Shown here: piece after piece, positions 9,141-18,001 of the stretch
Layout: each line of letters opens with the position of its first letter
Numbering within the stretch: the stretch's first letter is position 1
Source of the DNA: Desulfobacteraceae bacterium
GTDB lineage: Bacteria; Desulfobacterota; Desulfobacteria; Desulfobacterales; Desulfobacteraceae
Length of the DNA: 64,000 bases
Reading direction: 5' to 3'
Assembly: GCA_016743945.1 (NCBI GenBank)
Contig: JADGFI010000011.1
Location: forward strand, 62,001-126,000
Notes under the pieces: generated by a model
What the model was told of the DNA's origin: nothing
Databases searched by the model: none
The model's input: the letters and a program-made list of their open reading frames with translations, nothing else
Made by a program: the position numbers and the translations under genes

Positions 9141-9719
9141 ATGAGAATTATTGGGGGAGACTTTCGGGGACGAAAACTGATTGCCCTTTCAGGCGATGAT
9201 ATTAGACCGACCTCGGATCGGGTCAGGGAGGCTATTTTCAACATACTGGGACCCAGGGTACAAAACGCCAGGGTTCTGGATCTTTATGCCGGCACCGGTG
9301 CCCTAGGACTTGAGTCCCTGAGCCGGGGAGCAAAAAATGTGGTCTTTATGGATGTTGCTCTGTCTTCCTGCCAGATTATACAAAAAAATATTAATCTGTG
9401 CAAAATGACAGAAAAGACCACCCTTCTTCACCATGATATTGTGGGTCACCCATTCTCCAAGGTTCATAAAGCCCCCTTTGATCTGATTTTTATGGATCCG
9501 CCCTATGGGAAGGGGCATGTTGAAACAACCCTTGAAAAATCTGGTTTTCTAGACCTTCTGGCACCCAAGGGTATTATTATTGTGGAACAATCATTTAAAG
9601 AATCTCTTGCCGACCCCCTTAACGGGCTTGACATTTACCGCCAAAAAAAATACTCAAAGACTTTTGTTTCCTTTTTAAAGAAATCAGTAATAAACAAAGG
9701 ATCTGCCAACAATGAGTAA
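9141..9719 (+). CDS. rsmD: 16S rRNA (guanine966-N2)-methyltransferase
   Basis: 192 residues, normal for RsmD, which methylates G966 of 16S rRNA in the small subunit. Seen: N-terminal MRIIGGDFRGRKL, the RPTSDRVREAIFNIL signature, the SAM-binding VLDLYAGTGALGLESLSRGA, and the catalytic DPPY tetrapeptide. It overlaps coaD by 8 nt, the conserved rsmD-coaD pairing of many bacteria, so the two are likely translationally coupled. Confidence 0.95.
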   Translation: MRIIGGDFRGRKLIALSGDDIRPTSDRVREAIFNILGPRVQNARVLDLYAGTGALGLESLSRGAKNVVFMDVALSSCQIIQKNINLCKMTEKTTLLHHDIVGHPFSKVHKAPFDLIFMDPPYGKGHVETTLEKSGFLDLLAPKGIIIVEQSFKESLADPLNGLDIYRQKKYSKTFVSFLKKSVINKGSANNE

Positions 9720-10209
9720 TAAAAAAATTGCGATTTATCCAGGATCGTTTGACCCCCTGACCAACGGCCATGTAGATGTAATAGAAAGAGCCCTTGAAAT
9801 CTTTGATGAAGTCATTGTGGCGGTTCTGCACAACCCATCTAAAAAATCTTTGTTTTCCTCCGCAGAACGGGTGGAAATGATCAAACAAAGCATGAACGGG
9901 CTCAAACCCGTGAAGGTGGATACCTTTGACGGTCTCCTGGTGGAGTATGCCCGGATGAAAAAAGCCACGGCCGTCATCCGGGGCATGCGGGCCATCTCTG
10001 ATTTTGAAAACGAATTCCAGATGGCCTTGATGAACCGCAAATTGAACAAGGATGTTCAGTCGGTATTCCTCATGACGGGTCTGCGGTGGATATTCACCAG
10101 TTCCTCCATCATAAAAGAAGCCGCCCAATTTGGCGGAGATATTTCAGACATGGTGCCGGAACCGGTCCAACTGAGGCTCATGGAAAAATTTCCCAAGCTC
10201 ACCAACTGA
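9712..10209 (+). CDS. coaD: Phosphopantetheine adenylyltransferase
   Basis: 165 residues, standard CoaD length. It transfers AMP to 4'-phosphopantetheine, the penultimate step of coenzyme A synthesis. Seen: IAIYPGSFDPLTNGH with the nucleotidyltransferase TxGH motif, RGMRAISDFENEFQMALMNR, and the SSSIIKEAAQFGGDIS stretch corresponding to the S-S-x-(I/L)-K-E region. Coupled to rsmD by overlap; the LysR gene follows 53 nt later. Confidence 0.96.
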   Translation: MSNKKIAIYPGSFDPLTNGHVDVIERALEIFDEVIVAVLHNPSKKSLFSSAERVEMIKQSMNGLKPVKVDTFDGLLVEYARMKKATAVIRGMRAISDFENEFQMALMNRKLNKDVQSVFLMTGLRWIFTSSSIIKEAAQFGGDISDMVPEPVQLRLMEKFPKLTN

Positions 10210-10262
10210 TCCTGCAAAATTGATAGCGAGGTGGGGAGAACGACAAACAACAAGGATAAAAA

Positions 10263-11153
10263 ATGGATCTATGGCAGCTTCACATTTTTGTATCGGTGGT
10301 TGACAAAAAAAGTTTTTCAAAGGCATCCGAGGCCATAAATCTTTCCCAACCAACGGTATCCACCCATATCAAGGAACTTGAAGAGCACTTCCAATGCAGA
10401 CTTTTGGACCGGCTTGGCAAGACAACCGAACCCACAAGGGCCGGAATGATTCTCTATGATCACGCAAAAAAAATCATAGAGTTAAGGGATCTTACCGAAT
10501 CTGCCATGCTTGATTTCCTCGGTCACACAAAGGGAAACTTAAATATTGGTGGCAGCACCATTCCGGCCGGTTATCTCATCCCAAAACTCATGGGCGCATT
10601 TACCCAAAAATTCCCCGATGTCACCATGGCCCTGTCTGCCGGGGATACCATGCAGGTCATTGATGCCATTAAACAAGGGAAGATTGAACTTGGGGTGGTG
10701 GGGGCTTTGACAGAGGACCCGGCCATCTGCCAGGAGAAACTTAAGGCCGATGAAATGAAACTGATTGTACCAGTAGGACATAAATGGGCAAACCAAGACG
10801 CCATTGAGTGTTCAAAATTATTTTTAGAACCCTTTATTACCAGGGAAAAAGGCTCCGGAACCTGGCAATCCATCCTCAATAGCATGGACAAGGCCGGCTT
10901 TAAGTCCCAGAACCTTAAATCCCGGGTTACCATGGGAAATTCCGTATCGGTTATCCAGGGGATATTGAACCGAGTGGGAATTTCCATTCTCTCGACCATT
11001 GCCGTGGCCAATGAAATTGAGACGGGTCGGCTTCATGCCCTTTCAGTTAAGGGCATGGATCTTAATCGATATTTTTATTTAACCCTGCCAAAGAAAAGAA
11101 CCCAGTCCCCCATCTGCTGTAAGTTCATAGAGTTTGCACGACAAAATCTATGA
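10263..11153 (+). CDS. LysR-family regulator, selenium-metabolism type
   Basis: 296 residues: winged helix-turn-helix at 1-60 (KKSFSKASEAINLSQPTVSTHIKELE) and a LysR substrate-binding domain at about 88-290. The N-terminus (MDLWQLHIFVSVV and the LSQPTVSTHI helix) matches my memory of the LysR group that accompanies selenium metabolism genes in anaerobes; yedF at 60966 in this window fits, but they are 50 kb apart and the link is inference. The gene lies close behind coaD and ends in a hairpin that overlaps its stop codon. Confidence 0.85.
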   Translation: MDLWQLHIFVSVVDKKSFSKASEAINLSQPTVSTHIKELEEHFQCRLLDRLGKTTEPTRAGMILYDHAKKIIELRDLTESAMLDFLGHTKGNLNIGGSTIPAGYLIPKLMGAFTQKFPDVTMALSAGDTMQVIDAIKQGKIELGVVGALTEDPAICQEKLKADEMKLIVPVGHKWANQDAIECSKLFLEPFITREKGSGTWQSILNSMDKAGFKSQNLKSRVTMGNSVSVIQGILNRVGISILSTIAVANEIETGRLHALSVKGMDLNRYFYLTLPKKRTQSPICCKFIEFARQNL

Positions 11154-11160
11154 ACTTTTT
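11121..11160 (+). terminator. Intrinsic terminator overlapping the end of the LysR gene
   Basis: AAGTTCATAGA (11121-11131) pairs perfectly with TCTATGAACTT (11147-11157) across a 15-nt loop, and the 3' arm runs into a T tract ending at 11160. The stop codon at 11151-11153 lies inside the 3' arm. The stem is AT-rich, so strength is uncertain. Confidence 0.55.
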
Positions 11161-11164
11161 AACG

Positions 11165-11887
11165 TTATTCTTGAACAAACAGATCCAGCGCATCAATATG
11201 AACCGGATCCTGGGTTTCCATAATGTGAACAACTTCTTTGTGTAGCCGCTTCTTTAATTCTCCCAAAATCCCTCTTTTTTTCATGAAGGTAGCCGCAAAG
11301 GCCATGGCTTCCGTCATTAGGGCTTCCTGATTATCACAGGCCTTCATAATTACATGGCTTGCCGCCAGGGCTTCTGCTGTCATCCTTTTTCCCGAAAGAA
11401 GCATCTCGTTAAAATGATATTCCGGAACTGCTTTTCTAACAAAGGCAATCATTCCGGGAAGAAAAGGAATACTGACATCCACTTCGGGAAAACAAAAAAA
11501 GCCTCGATCCTTCTTCATGAACCTAAAATCACAAGCACAGGCCAGGATGGCGCCGTTTCCGAATGCATGTCCATTTATGGCAGCTATCACAGGGATCGGC
11601 ATCAAAAGGATTCGCTTAAAAATACCATTCATTCCATACATAAAAGATTTAATCGTCTCAAAATCCTGGTCCTGCATTTTTTGTCCCATCCATTCTATAT
11701 CGATCCCTTGAGAAAAATTCTTTTCATCTGAGGATGTCAGGATGACGGACGACAAACTTGTATCTTCCAGTATTTCATCAAAACAGCGGTTCATTTGTTT
11801 TGCAAATTCTTGATTTTGTTTGTTGGCGCCGTTACACATGGTGATCACGGCAACACCCCCCTCTTTTTTCCATTCAATGACTGACAT
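11165..11887 (-). CDS. Enoyl-CoA hydratase/isomerase-family protein
   Basis: 240 residues of the crotonase fold. The oxyanion-hole strands are recognisable: SVILTSSDEKNFSQGIDIEWM and VIAAINGHAFGNGAILACACDFRFM. The second usual catalytic acid is not obvious, so isomerase, hydratase or another crotonase activity are all possible. The ATG at 11887 is chosen over one at 11920 because GGAG lies 6 nt upstream of it. Transcribed convergently with the LysR gene and apparently alone. Confidence 0.85.
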   Translation of the reverse strand: MSVIEWKKEGGVAVITMCNGANKQNQEFAKQMNRCFDEILEDTSLSSVILTSSDEKNFSQGIDIEWMGQKMQDQDFETIKSFMYGMNGIFKRILLMPIPVIAAINGHAFGNGAILACACDFRFMKKDRGFFCFPEVDVSIPFLPGMIAFVRKAVPEYHFNEMLLSGKRMTAEALAASHVIMKACDNQEALMTEAMAFAATFMKKRGILGELKKRLHKEVVHIMETQDPVHIDALDLFVQE

Positions 11888-12101
11888 AAACGACTCCAAA
11901 AATAAGATAAATTTATTCAAAAAAACAATGTTATTAACACATAAATCAAATTAGGGTAATTTTCAAGTTTGAAACACCTTATGGATCTTCAAACCCCCAT
12001 AAAAACTTCATTGACAACCTTTGTTTTTTCTGACAAGCTCCCTTGGTATTGCTGATCCCAAAGTATCAGCTGATTACAATCCAAATGAACAGGAACCTGC
12101 C

Positions 12102-13787
12102 ATGATAATAGGATTAGATGTTGGCGGTACGCATACAGACGTTGTTCTCCTAAGCAGCAAGGGTATTGAAAAAAAAGCCAAAGTATCAACTGACCCTGAC
12201 AACCTTTTCAATAGTGTACTCTCAGGTTTTACTAAGATTCTGGACACCACAGATCCCGGTGCCATCAAGCGGGTGGTAATTTCAACAACCTTGACAACCA
12301 ATGCCCTTGTTCAGCCCCTTGTCCAGCAGAAAATGTGCCCCATTGGCATGATAGTTTCAGCAGGGCCTGGCATCGATCCTAAATTTTTCAGTACCGGAGA
12401 ACATTATTATACCGTCTCAGGATCTATCAACCACCGGGGAAGGGAGAAAGCCCCGGTAAATAAAATGGAAATTGAAGAGGTTGCCAAGCGGTTGAAAAAA
12501 GCCGGGGTGAAATATATAGGGGTGGTCAGTAAATTTAGTGTCAGAAACCCTTCCCACGAAATTTTAATCAAGCGGATACTCAATAAAGATTTTAAAAAAA
12601 TTTTCCTGGGCCACCATGTATCGGGAAACTTAAATTTTCCGCGCAGAATTGCCACCACCCATTTAAATGCAGCTGTCTTTGACCTGCACAAAGCCTTTTT
12701 TGAAGCGGTTAAACAATCCCTTGCCGAAAAGGGATTAAAAATTCCCATCCAGATTCTCAAGGCAGACGGCGGCACCATGTCCCTTGAATCTTCCATGGAT
12801 TTTCCAGGCCAGACGGTTTTATCCGGCCCTGCCGCCAGCATCATGGGCGCCATCCCCTATGCCCCGGCCAACCAGGATGCCATTGTTCTGGACATTGGCG
12901 GGACCACCACAGATATCGCTTTTCTGGTAGACAAGGCACCCCTGCTGGAACCTTTGGGAATCCAAAGGGGACAGTATAAGAGCCTGATCCGATCCCTTCG
13001 AACAGATTCAAAGGGGATTGGTGGAGACAGTTCGCTTCGGGTGAATCAGGGAGAGTTGTCCATTGGTCCGGACAGACAGGGACCTGCCATGGCATTTGGC
13101 GGCCCCACCCCCACCCCCACAGATGCATTGGTGGTATTGGGATTGATGGATGAAGGTGACCCGGAAAAAGCCAAAGAAGGGATTCATACCATTGCCGAGC
13201 AATTGAACCTTTCCGACACCGATGCAGCAGACCATATCTTCAAAAAATGCTGCAAAATTATTTTGAAAAAGACCTTTGAAATGATCGATGAACTTAATTC
13301 CCAGCCCGTGTACACGGTCCACGATTTTTTGGAAGGATATAAACTCAGTCCCCGGAAAATTCTCCTGCTGGGAGGGCCGGCGAAATTCTTTGCCGAGAAA
13401 ATAGAGGATCTCTACCAGATTAAAACCATGGCCGTCCCGGAATCAGCGGTTGCCAATGCCATTGGGGCAGCCCTTGCCAGAACTACCTGCGAAGTTTCCC
13501 TGATTGCCGATACCGAGCAGGGAATCGTGACGGCCCATGAAGAAGACTTTGCCGAACCCATTTCCAAAGCCTATTCAGAAGATGACCTGATTGAAACCGC
13601 CTATACCCTGCTCAAGGAAAAAGCCATGAACTCAGGGGCAGACCCGGAGAACCTGGAAGATGTGGAGGTGATTGAATTCCAAAAATTTAATATTGTCCGG
13701 AATTTTTCACCCAGGGGAAAGATATACAGAGCAAAAATTCAGCTCAAACCGGGCCTGATCAAAGGCTTTGAAACGATTTTGCACTAG
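12102..13787 (+). CDS. Hydantoinase/oxoprolinase-family protein (HyuA-like)
   Basis: 561 residues with the actin-like ATPase fold of the hydantoinase A/oxoprolinase family: IIGLDVGGTHTDVVLLS at the N-terminus and a second phosphate loop VLDIGGTTTDIAFLVD near 265. Family members hydrolyse cyclic amides (hydantoins, 5-oxoproline) with ATP, usually with a HyuB partner; no hyuB is present here, so the substrate is unknown. An AGGA site precedes the ATG at 12102; a longer in-frame start at 12021 has poor signals. The HDAC-like gene begins 15 nt downstream, suggesting one operon and related substrates. Confidence 0.85.
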   Translation: MIIGLDVGGTHTDVVLLSSKGIEKKAKVSTDPDNLFNSVLSGFTKILDTTDPGAIKRVVISTTLTTNALVQPLVQQKMCPIGMIVSAGPGIDPKFFSTGEHYYTVSGSINHRGREKAPVNKMEIEEVAKRLKKAGVKYIGVVSKFSVRNPSHEILIKRILNKDFKKIFLGHHVSGNLNFPRRIATTHLNAAVFDLHKAFFEAVKQSLAEKGLKIPIQILKADGGTMSLESSMDFPGQTVLSGPAASIMGAIPYAPANQDAIVLDIGGTTTDIAFLVDKAPLLEPLGIQRGQYKSLIRSLRTDSKGIGGDSSLRVNQGELSIGPDRQGPAMAFGGPTPTPTDALVVLGLMDEGDPEKAKEGIHTIAEQLNLSDTDAADHIFKKCCKIILKKTFEMIDELNSQPVYTVHDFLEGYKLSPRKILLLGGPAKFFAEKIEDLYQIKTMAVPESAVANAIGAALARTTCEVSLIADTEQGIVTAHEEDFAEPISKAYSEDDLIETAYTLLKEKAMNSGADPENLEDVEVIEFQKFNIVRNFSPRGKIYRAKIQLKPGLIKGFETILH

Positions 13788-13802
13788 AATTGTGAGGGAA
13801 AT

Positions 13803-15113
13803 ATGTTAAAAGCATTACATAAAACAGGACTGGTCTTTTTCCCTGCATTTGACTGGGCCATTGACCCCACCCATCCGGAAAGAGAAGAGCGGTTGCTGTA
13901 TACCCAGGACCAGGTACTTGAAGAGGGTATTTTTGATATCCCGGGTATCGTTGAATACAAACCAAACCTTGTCACCGCCCATGATATCCGTAGAACCCAT
14001 TTTTGTGTTCCCGATGAACCCTCGGTGACAACGGAATCCCATCTCATCAGTGCCGGCGGCGCCATGGCCATTGCCAATGCTGTAATGAACAAGGAAGTAA
14101 AAAACGGATTTGCCCTTGTCAGGCCACCCGGCCACCATTCCATGCGGGTGTCCCATGGCGGCAGAGGATTTTGCCATATCAACATGGAAGCCATCATGGT
14201 CGAGTATATTCGGACTCAGTTCGGTGTAAAAAAAATTGCCATTATTGATACAGACTGCCACCACGGAGATGGCACCAATGATATCTTCTGGCATGATCCC
14301 GATGTGTTATTCATCTCCCTTCACCAGGACGGCAGAACCATGTATCCGGGAACCGGCTTTCCCGGCGAGCTTGGCGGCCCCAATGCCAAGGGGTCCAACC
14401 TGAATATTCCCTTGCCGCCAGGTACCTCAACGGAAGGATATCTCTACGTCATCCGAAATTGTGTGATGCCGATACTGGCAGAGTTCAAACCGGATATTGT
14501 GGTCAATTCAGCCGGTCAAGACAACCACTATACAGACCCGTTGACCAATATGAATTTTTCCGCCCAGGGATATGCACAGCTCACCTCCCTGCTCAAACCG
14601 GACATTGCTGTACTTGAAGGCGGATATGCCATTGAAGGTGCTCTTCCCTATGTCAATCTGGGTATTATTCTTGCCATGGCCGGGCTGGACTATTCGGGTG
14701 TGGTGGAACCAGACTACAACCCGGAAAAACTCAAACAATCGGTGAGCATAACCGACAAAATCAAGAAGACCACCGACCAGATCAATGCCTATTGGCACCA
14801 GCGACATGAATTGCGGGAAAAATCCGGCAAACCCGGTGAACTGATGGTCCGCCACCGGGAGGTTTTCTATGACACCGACAATATCTTTGAGCGGCAAAAG
14901 GAAAAAATATGGATATGCCGGGACTGCGGCGGCAGCTTTGAAATTGATTCAAAGGCCACACCAGGCCACCATATCCTCGGGGTCCATATACCCATAAATG
15001 CCTGCAAGGCCTGCCAAGAAAAAGGATATGATTTTTTTGAACGAGCAGATAAAACCAAGTATGAACGGATTTACTTGCAGGACAGGCCAAAAGATCAATA
15101 TGAAATCAAATAA
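13803..15113 (+). CDS. Histone-deacetylase-family amidohydrolase with C-terminal zinc ribbon
   Basis: 436 residues. The HDAC/acetylpolyamine-amidohydrolase core (about 1-330) shows RPPGHHSM with the tandem His, IDTDCHHGDGTNDIF with zinc ligands, and the late ILEGGYA-like motif VLEGGYAIEGAL. Such bacterial enzymes remove acetyl groups from polyamines, lysine or other amides. The last 90 residues add a domain with CRDC and CKAC, a likely zinc ribbon not part of the core family. GAGGG lies just ahead of the ATG. It sits between the hydantoinase-like gene and epmA in one run, which hints at protein-lysine or amide chemistry, though this is inference. Confidence 0.85.
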   Translation: MLKALHKTGLVFFPAFDWAIDPTHPEREERLLYTQDQVLEEGIFDIPGIVEYKPNLVTAHDIRRTHFCVPDEPSVTTESHLISAGGAMAIANAVMNKEVKNGFALVRPPGHHSMRVSHGGRGFCHINMEAIMVEYIRTQFGVKKIAIIDTDCHHGDGTNDIFWHDPDVLFISLHQDGRTMYPGTGFPGELGGPNAKGSNLNIPLPPGTSTEGYLYVIRNCVMPILAEFKPDIVVNSAGQDNHYTDPLTNMNFSAQGYAQLTSLLKPDIAVLEGGYAIEGALPYVNLGIILAMAGLDYSGVVEPDYNPEKLKQSVSITDKIKKTTDQINAYWHQRHELREKSGKPGELMVRHREVFYDTDNIFERQKEKIWICRDCGGSFEIDSKATPGHHILGVHIPINACKACQEKGYDFFERADKTKYERIYLQDRPKDQYEIK

Positions 15114-15116
15114 ACG

Positions 15117-16049
15117 TTGTTTGAGAAATTTTTCCAAGCCATGCGCCCCCAACAGCTTCACAATTTAAAAACAAGATCCCTTGTGATCCATCATACAAGG
15201 GATTTTTTCTTGGGACATGACTTTCTCGAAGTCGAGACTCCCATCCGCTGCCCCAGCATTATTCCCGAAGCCCATATTGATCCTTTACTATCAGAAGGCC
15301 TGTATCTACAGGCATCCCCTGAACTTTGCATGAAACGCCTATTATCTCGAAACCTTCAAAAAATTTTTCAAATCTGTAAATGTTTCAGAAAAAATGAGCA
15401 AGGCCCTTTCCACCTGCCCGAACATACCCTGCTTGAGTGGTATGCCACAAACGCCACCTATCTTGATTTAATGGACCAATGCCAGGATCTTCTCCGACAC
15501 ATTGCAAAAAAATTGGGGTTGGGAACTGCCCTTATCTACCAGGATCAAGTCATTGACCTTAGGCTTCCCTTTGACAGAATTACCGTTGAACAAGCATTTG
15601 ACACCTATGGATCAAAGCCGGCGTTAAAGGCTCTTGAAGACGGCAGTTTCGATGAACTCATGGGCTTTGAGGTAGAACCCTGTCTGGGGAAAGAACGCCC
15701 TTGTATCCTGTATGATTACCCGGCCCCCATGGCCTCCCTGGCCAAGCTCAAACCGAACGACGAAAAACTTGCCCAGCGATTTGAACTCTATGTGGCCGGG
15801 ATAGAACTGGCAAACGGATTCACAGAACTTAACGATCCGATTTTGCAAAGACAACGATTTGTGCTGGAAAACCAAATCCGGTCAGATCGCGGCCAATCCT
15901 CTCTTCCCCTGCCTGAAAAATTTCTTGCCGACCTGAAAAACATGCCCGATGCAGCCGGTATCGCCCTTGGGGTTGACCGAATGGTCATGCTCTTTTGCAA
16001 TGCGCCTAGCATTGATGAGGTGGTTGCATTTGTGCCTCAAACCTTGTAA
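15117..16049 (+). CDS. epmA: EF-P beta-lysylation protein EpmA (PoxA/GenX)
   Basis: A truncated class II lysyl-tRNA-synthetase paralogue of up to 310 residues. Class II motifs are visible: FLEVETPI (motif 1), FQICKCFRKNEQGPFHLPEHTLLEW (motif 2, given here as its two halves FQICKCFRKNE and FHLPEHTLLEW) and GIALGVDRMVML (motif 3). There is no anticodon-binding domain, as expected for EpmA, which attaches lysine to elongation factor P. A TTG at 15117 gives the full frame; an ATG at 15141 would drop eight residues; neither has a strong ribosome site. It starts 3 nt after the HDAC-like gene. Confidence 0.9.
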   Translation: MFEKFFQAMRPQQLHNLKTRSLVIHHTRDFFLGHDFLEVETPIRCPSIIPEAHIDPLLSEGLYLQASPELCMKRLLSRNLQKIFQICKCFRKNEQGPFHLPEHTLLEWYATNATYLDLMDQCQDLLRHIAKKLGLGTALIYQDQVIDLRLPFDRITVEQAFDTYGSKPALKALEDGSFDELMGFEVEPCLGKERPCILYDYPAPMASLAKLKPNDEKLAQRFELYVAGIELANGFTELNDPILQRQRFVLENQIRSDRGQSSLPLPEKFLADLKNMPDAAGIALGVDRMVMLFCNAPSIDEVVAFVPQTL

Positions 16050-16088
16050 ACACGCTTTGGGTGATTCTTTCTTGCCTTATTCTTTTAC

Positions 16089-16142
16089 TTGACAAGATAT
16101 CAAACAAAAAATATGGTTGTTCGAATAATTGAAACCATATTT
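16089..16142 (+). promoter_or_regulatory. tetR promoter with overlapping operator
   Basis: TTGACA (16089-16094), 17-nt spacer, TATGGT (16112-16117). AAATATGGTT (16109-16118) and AACCATATTT (16133-16142) form a perfect 10-bp inverted repeat with a 14-nt centre, covering the -10 element and the transcription start. This is the expected layout for TetR autorepression. Confidence 0.65.
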
Positions 16143-16159
16143 CGCAAAGAGGGAGAAAC

Positions 16160-16774
16160 ATGTCTGAAACAAACAAGGGAGACGATATACGAAAAGCTGC
16201 CAGTCACTGTTTTGCCCACTATGGGTTTGCCAAAACCACCATGGACGATATCGGCAAAATGGTGGGATTGAACAAGGCGTCCCTATACTATTATTATAAA
16301 AACAAGGAAGCCATTTTCTGCGAAATCATCCGCCAGGAAAGCGAAACTTTCCTGTCTTCCCTCAAGAAGAAAGTGGCCAAAATCACGCTTTGGCATGAAA
16401 AAATTCAGACTTATATCCTGGAACGGCAACGGCATTTCCAAAAAATGGTTAATCTTCATAAGCTGTCCATCAAAACATCCAAGCAACTCCAGTTCCAACC
16501 CTTATTCCTTGATCTGCTCAAACGATTCAATATCCAGGAAACCCAGATAATCTGTAATATTCTGGACCAGGCAATGGGCGAGGAGCAAATCCGAAAAATA
16601 GATACCCTGAAAACAGCCCGTATTATTCTTTCAGTGATCTATGGAATAAAACAACAGCAGATGCTGTTGGAAAATGACAATCTGACCCTCGCTCGATTCG
16701 ATTTTGAGAAAGTGGAAAAAAATACCCAGTTTGCCGTTTCCCTCATCCTCAACGGGCTAAAAAAGACAGCTTAA
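16160..16774 (+). CDS. TetR-family regulator
   Basis: 204 residues. The N-terminal TetR helix-turn-helix is clear (AASHCFAHYGFAKTTMDDI, then GLNKASLYYYYKNKEAIF), followed by a helical ligand-binding domain I cannot assign to a ligand. GAGGGAG-type site upstream of the ATG. Its promoter overlaps a 10-bp inverted repeat, so it probably represses itself. The DUF368 transporter gene converges on it; whether that gene is a target is unknown. Confidence 0.9.
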   Translation: MSETNKGDDIRKAASHCFAHYGFAKTTMDDIGKMVGLNKASLYYYYKNKEAIFCEIIRQESETFLSSLKKKVAKITLWHEKIQTYILERQRHFQKMVNLHKLSIKTSKQLQFQPLFLDLLKRFNIQETQIICNILDQAMGEEQIRKIDTLKTARIILSVIYGIKQQQMLLENDNLTLARFDFEKVEKNTQFAVSLILNGLKKTA

Positions 16775-16792
16775 ACAGGAAGACACCATAAA

Positions 16793-17989
16793 TCAGGATG
16801 ACTCTGCCCGGATAAACGCAACCATCACAGCGCAGCCCGCAAAAAAGAAAAAAAGGGAGACCAGCAGCTGGTGGCCACTTGAGGGCAGGATGTTAAGATT
16901 GGTGTAAACTTGAAAATTTTCAACCACAGAAATTGCGCCATCCTGCTTGACATATTGCCGGGCCATGATCATCACCTTTTTAAAAGGCCACAGGGCATGC
17001 AATGACCCAGCCATAAGACCGATGAGAAATGCCATGGTTGCGTTATAATACCGTTTCAATACAAAATTAACCAATCTGGCAAACAAAAGGCCACCCACTA
17101 CAATCCCTATTCCAAAACAACAAAGAAACGCCAGGGTGTCCAGGTGTCCTAATTTAAGCGCTGATATGGCAGATATTACATCAAAATAAGCACCCATGAG
17201 GATCAAAACCAAAGAGCCGCTGATACCGGGGAGTACCATGGCAGAAATGGAGACAGCTCCACAGATGCCGGCATAAATATATTCTTCAATGGTATATTTC
17301 CCAAAAAATGCAAACCGTCCTTGTTTCCGGGGCTTTTTTGTTTCTTTTTTAAGCTGATTTTCAAGCGGGTTGCCAGACTGGCTGCCCGGCCCGAAAACAG
17401 GCGCCAGATTTTCCCCGGAAGAAAGATGGCGATACTGGCGTTCAAGGTGGTCTGATTTAATTTTCACCTTATCATAGGGATTCACTGACCAGGAAATAAA
17501 AACAGTGAAAGACATTCCCAACAGGACCATGAAAACCACCGGCCCTTTCAGGGAACTGAGCATTTTTACCGGAATGATAATCGAGACCAGTATCAAACCC
17601 AAAAATAGAGAATAGGTGTAGGCAAACTGATGGACAAGCAGATATTTCATCAAACTGGAAAAAGCGATAATGGCCGTAACGGCACCCACCATCAATTTCA
17701 ACAGGAACACGGCATCGATTTCCTTTAAAAATGAGACAAGATCCCGACACCCATTTCTGCCCAGAGTTTTCACCACACAAAAAATAATTGCTGCAAACCT
17801 TAAAACCAAGGCGCGATTAATTCGGTTTAAAATGGCAAAAACCCGCTCATAAATGTTGAAAACAAGTAAAAAGGTTCCGCCGGAAACCCCGGGAATAATA
17901 TTGGCCGTGCCAAGGCAAAATCCCATAAACAATTCTTTGGCAAGGGAGGGGTCTTTAACAAGGGAGGGGGGGAGGGATTCTTTTTTCAT
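16793..17989 (-). CDS. DUF368-family polyprenyl-phosphate transporter
   Basis: 398 residues, about ten membrane segments, with the paired DUF368 signatures NIIPGVSGGTFLL (about 30-42) and MVLPGISGSLVLILMG (second half). DUF368 proteins (PopT) recycle undecaprenyl phosphate across the inner membrane for cell wall and surface polymer synthesis. An uncommon hydrophilic insert of about 60 residues (near 170-230, rich in Lys, Gln and Pro) separates the two halves. It starts 12 nt after pcm and is probably expressed with it. Confidence 0.85.
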   Translation of the reverse strand: MKKESLPPSLVKDPSLAKELFMGFCLGTANIIPGVSGGTFLLVFNIYERVFAILNRINRALVLRFAAIIFCVVKTLGRNGCRDLVSFLKEIDAVFLLKLMVGAVTAIIAFSSLMKYLLVHQFAYTYSLFLGLILVSIIIPVKMLSSLKGPVVFMVLLGMSFTVFISWSVNPYDKVKIKSDHLERQYRHLSSGENLAPVFGPGSQSGNPLENQLKKETKKPRKQGRFAFFGKYTIEEYIYAGICGAVSISAMVLPGISGSLVLILMGAYFDVISAISALKLGHLDTLAFLCCFGIGIVVGGLLFARLVNFVLKRYYNATMAFLIGLMAGSLHALWPFKKVMIMARQYVKQDGAISVVENFQVYTNLNILPSSGHQLLVSLFFFFAGCAVMVAFIRAESS

Positions 17990-18001
17990 ATGATCGGTAT
18001 C

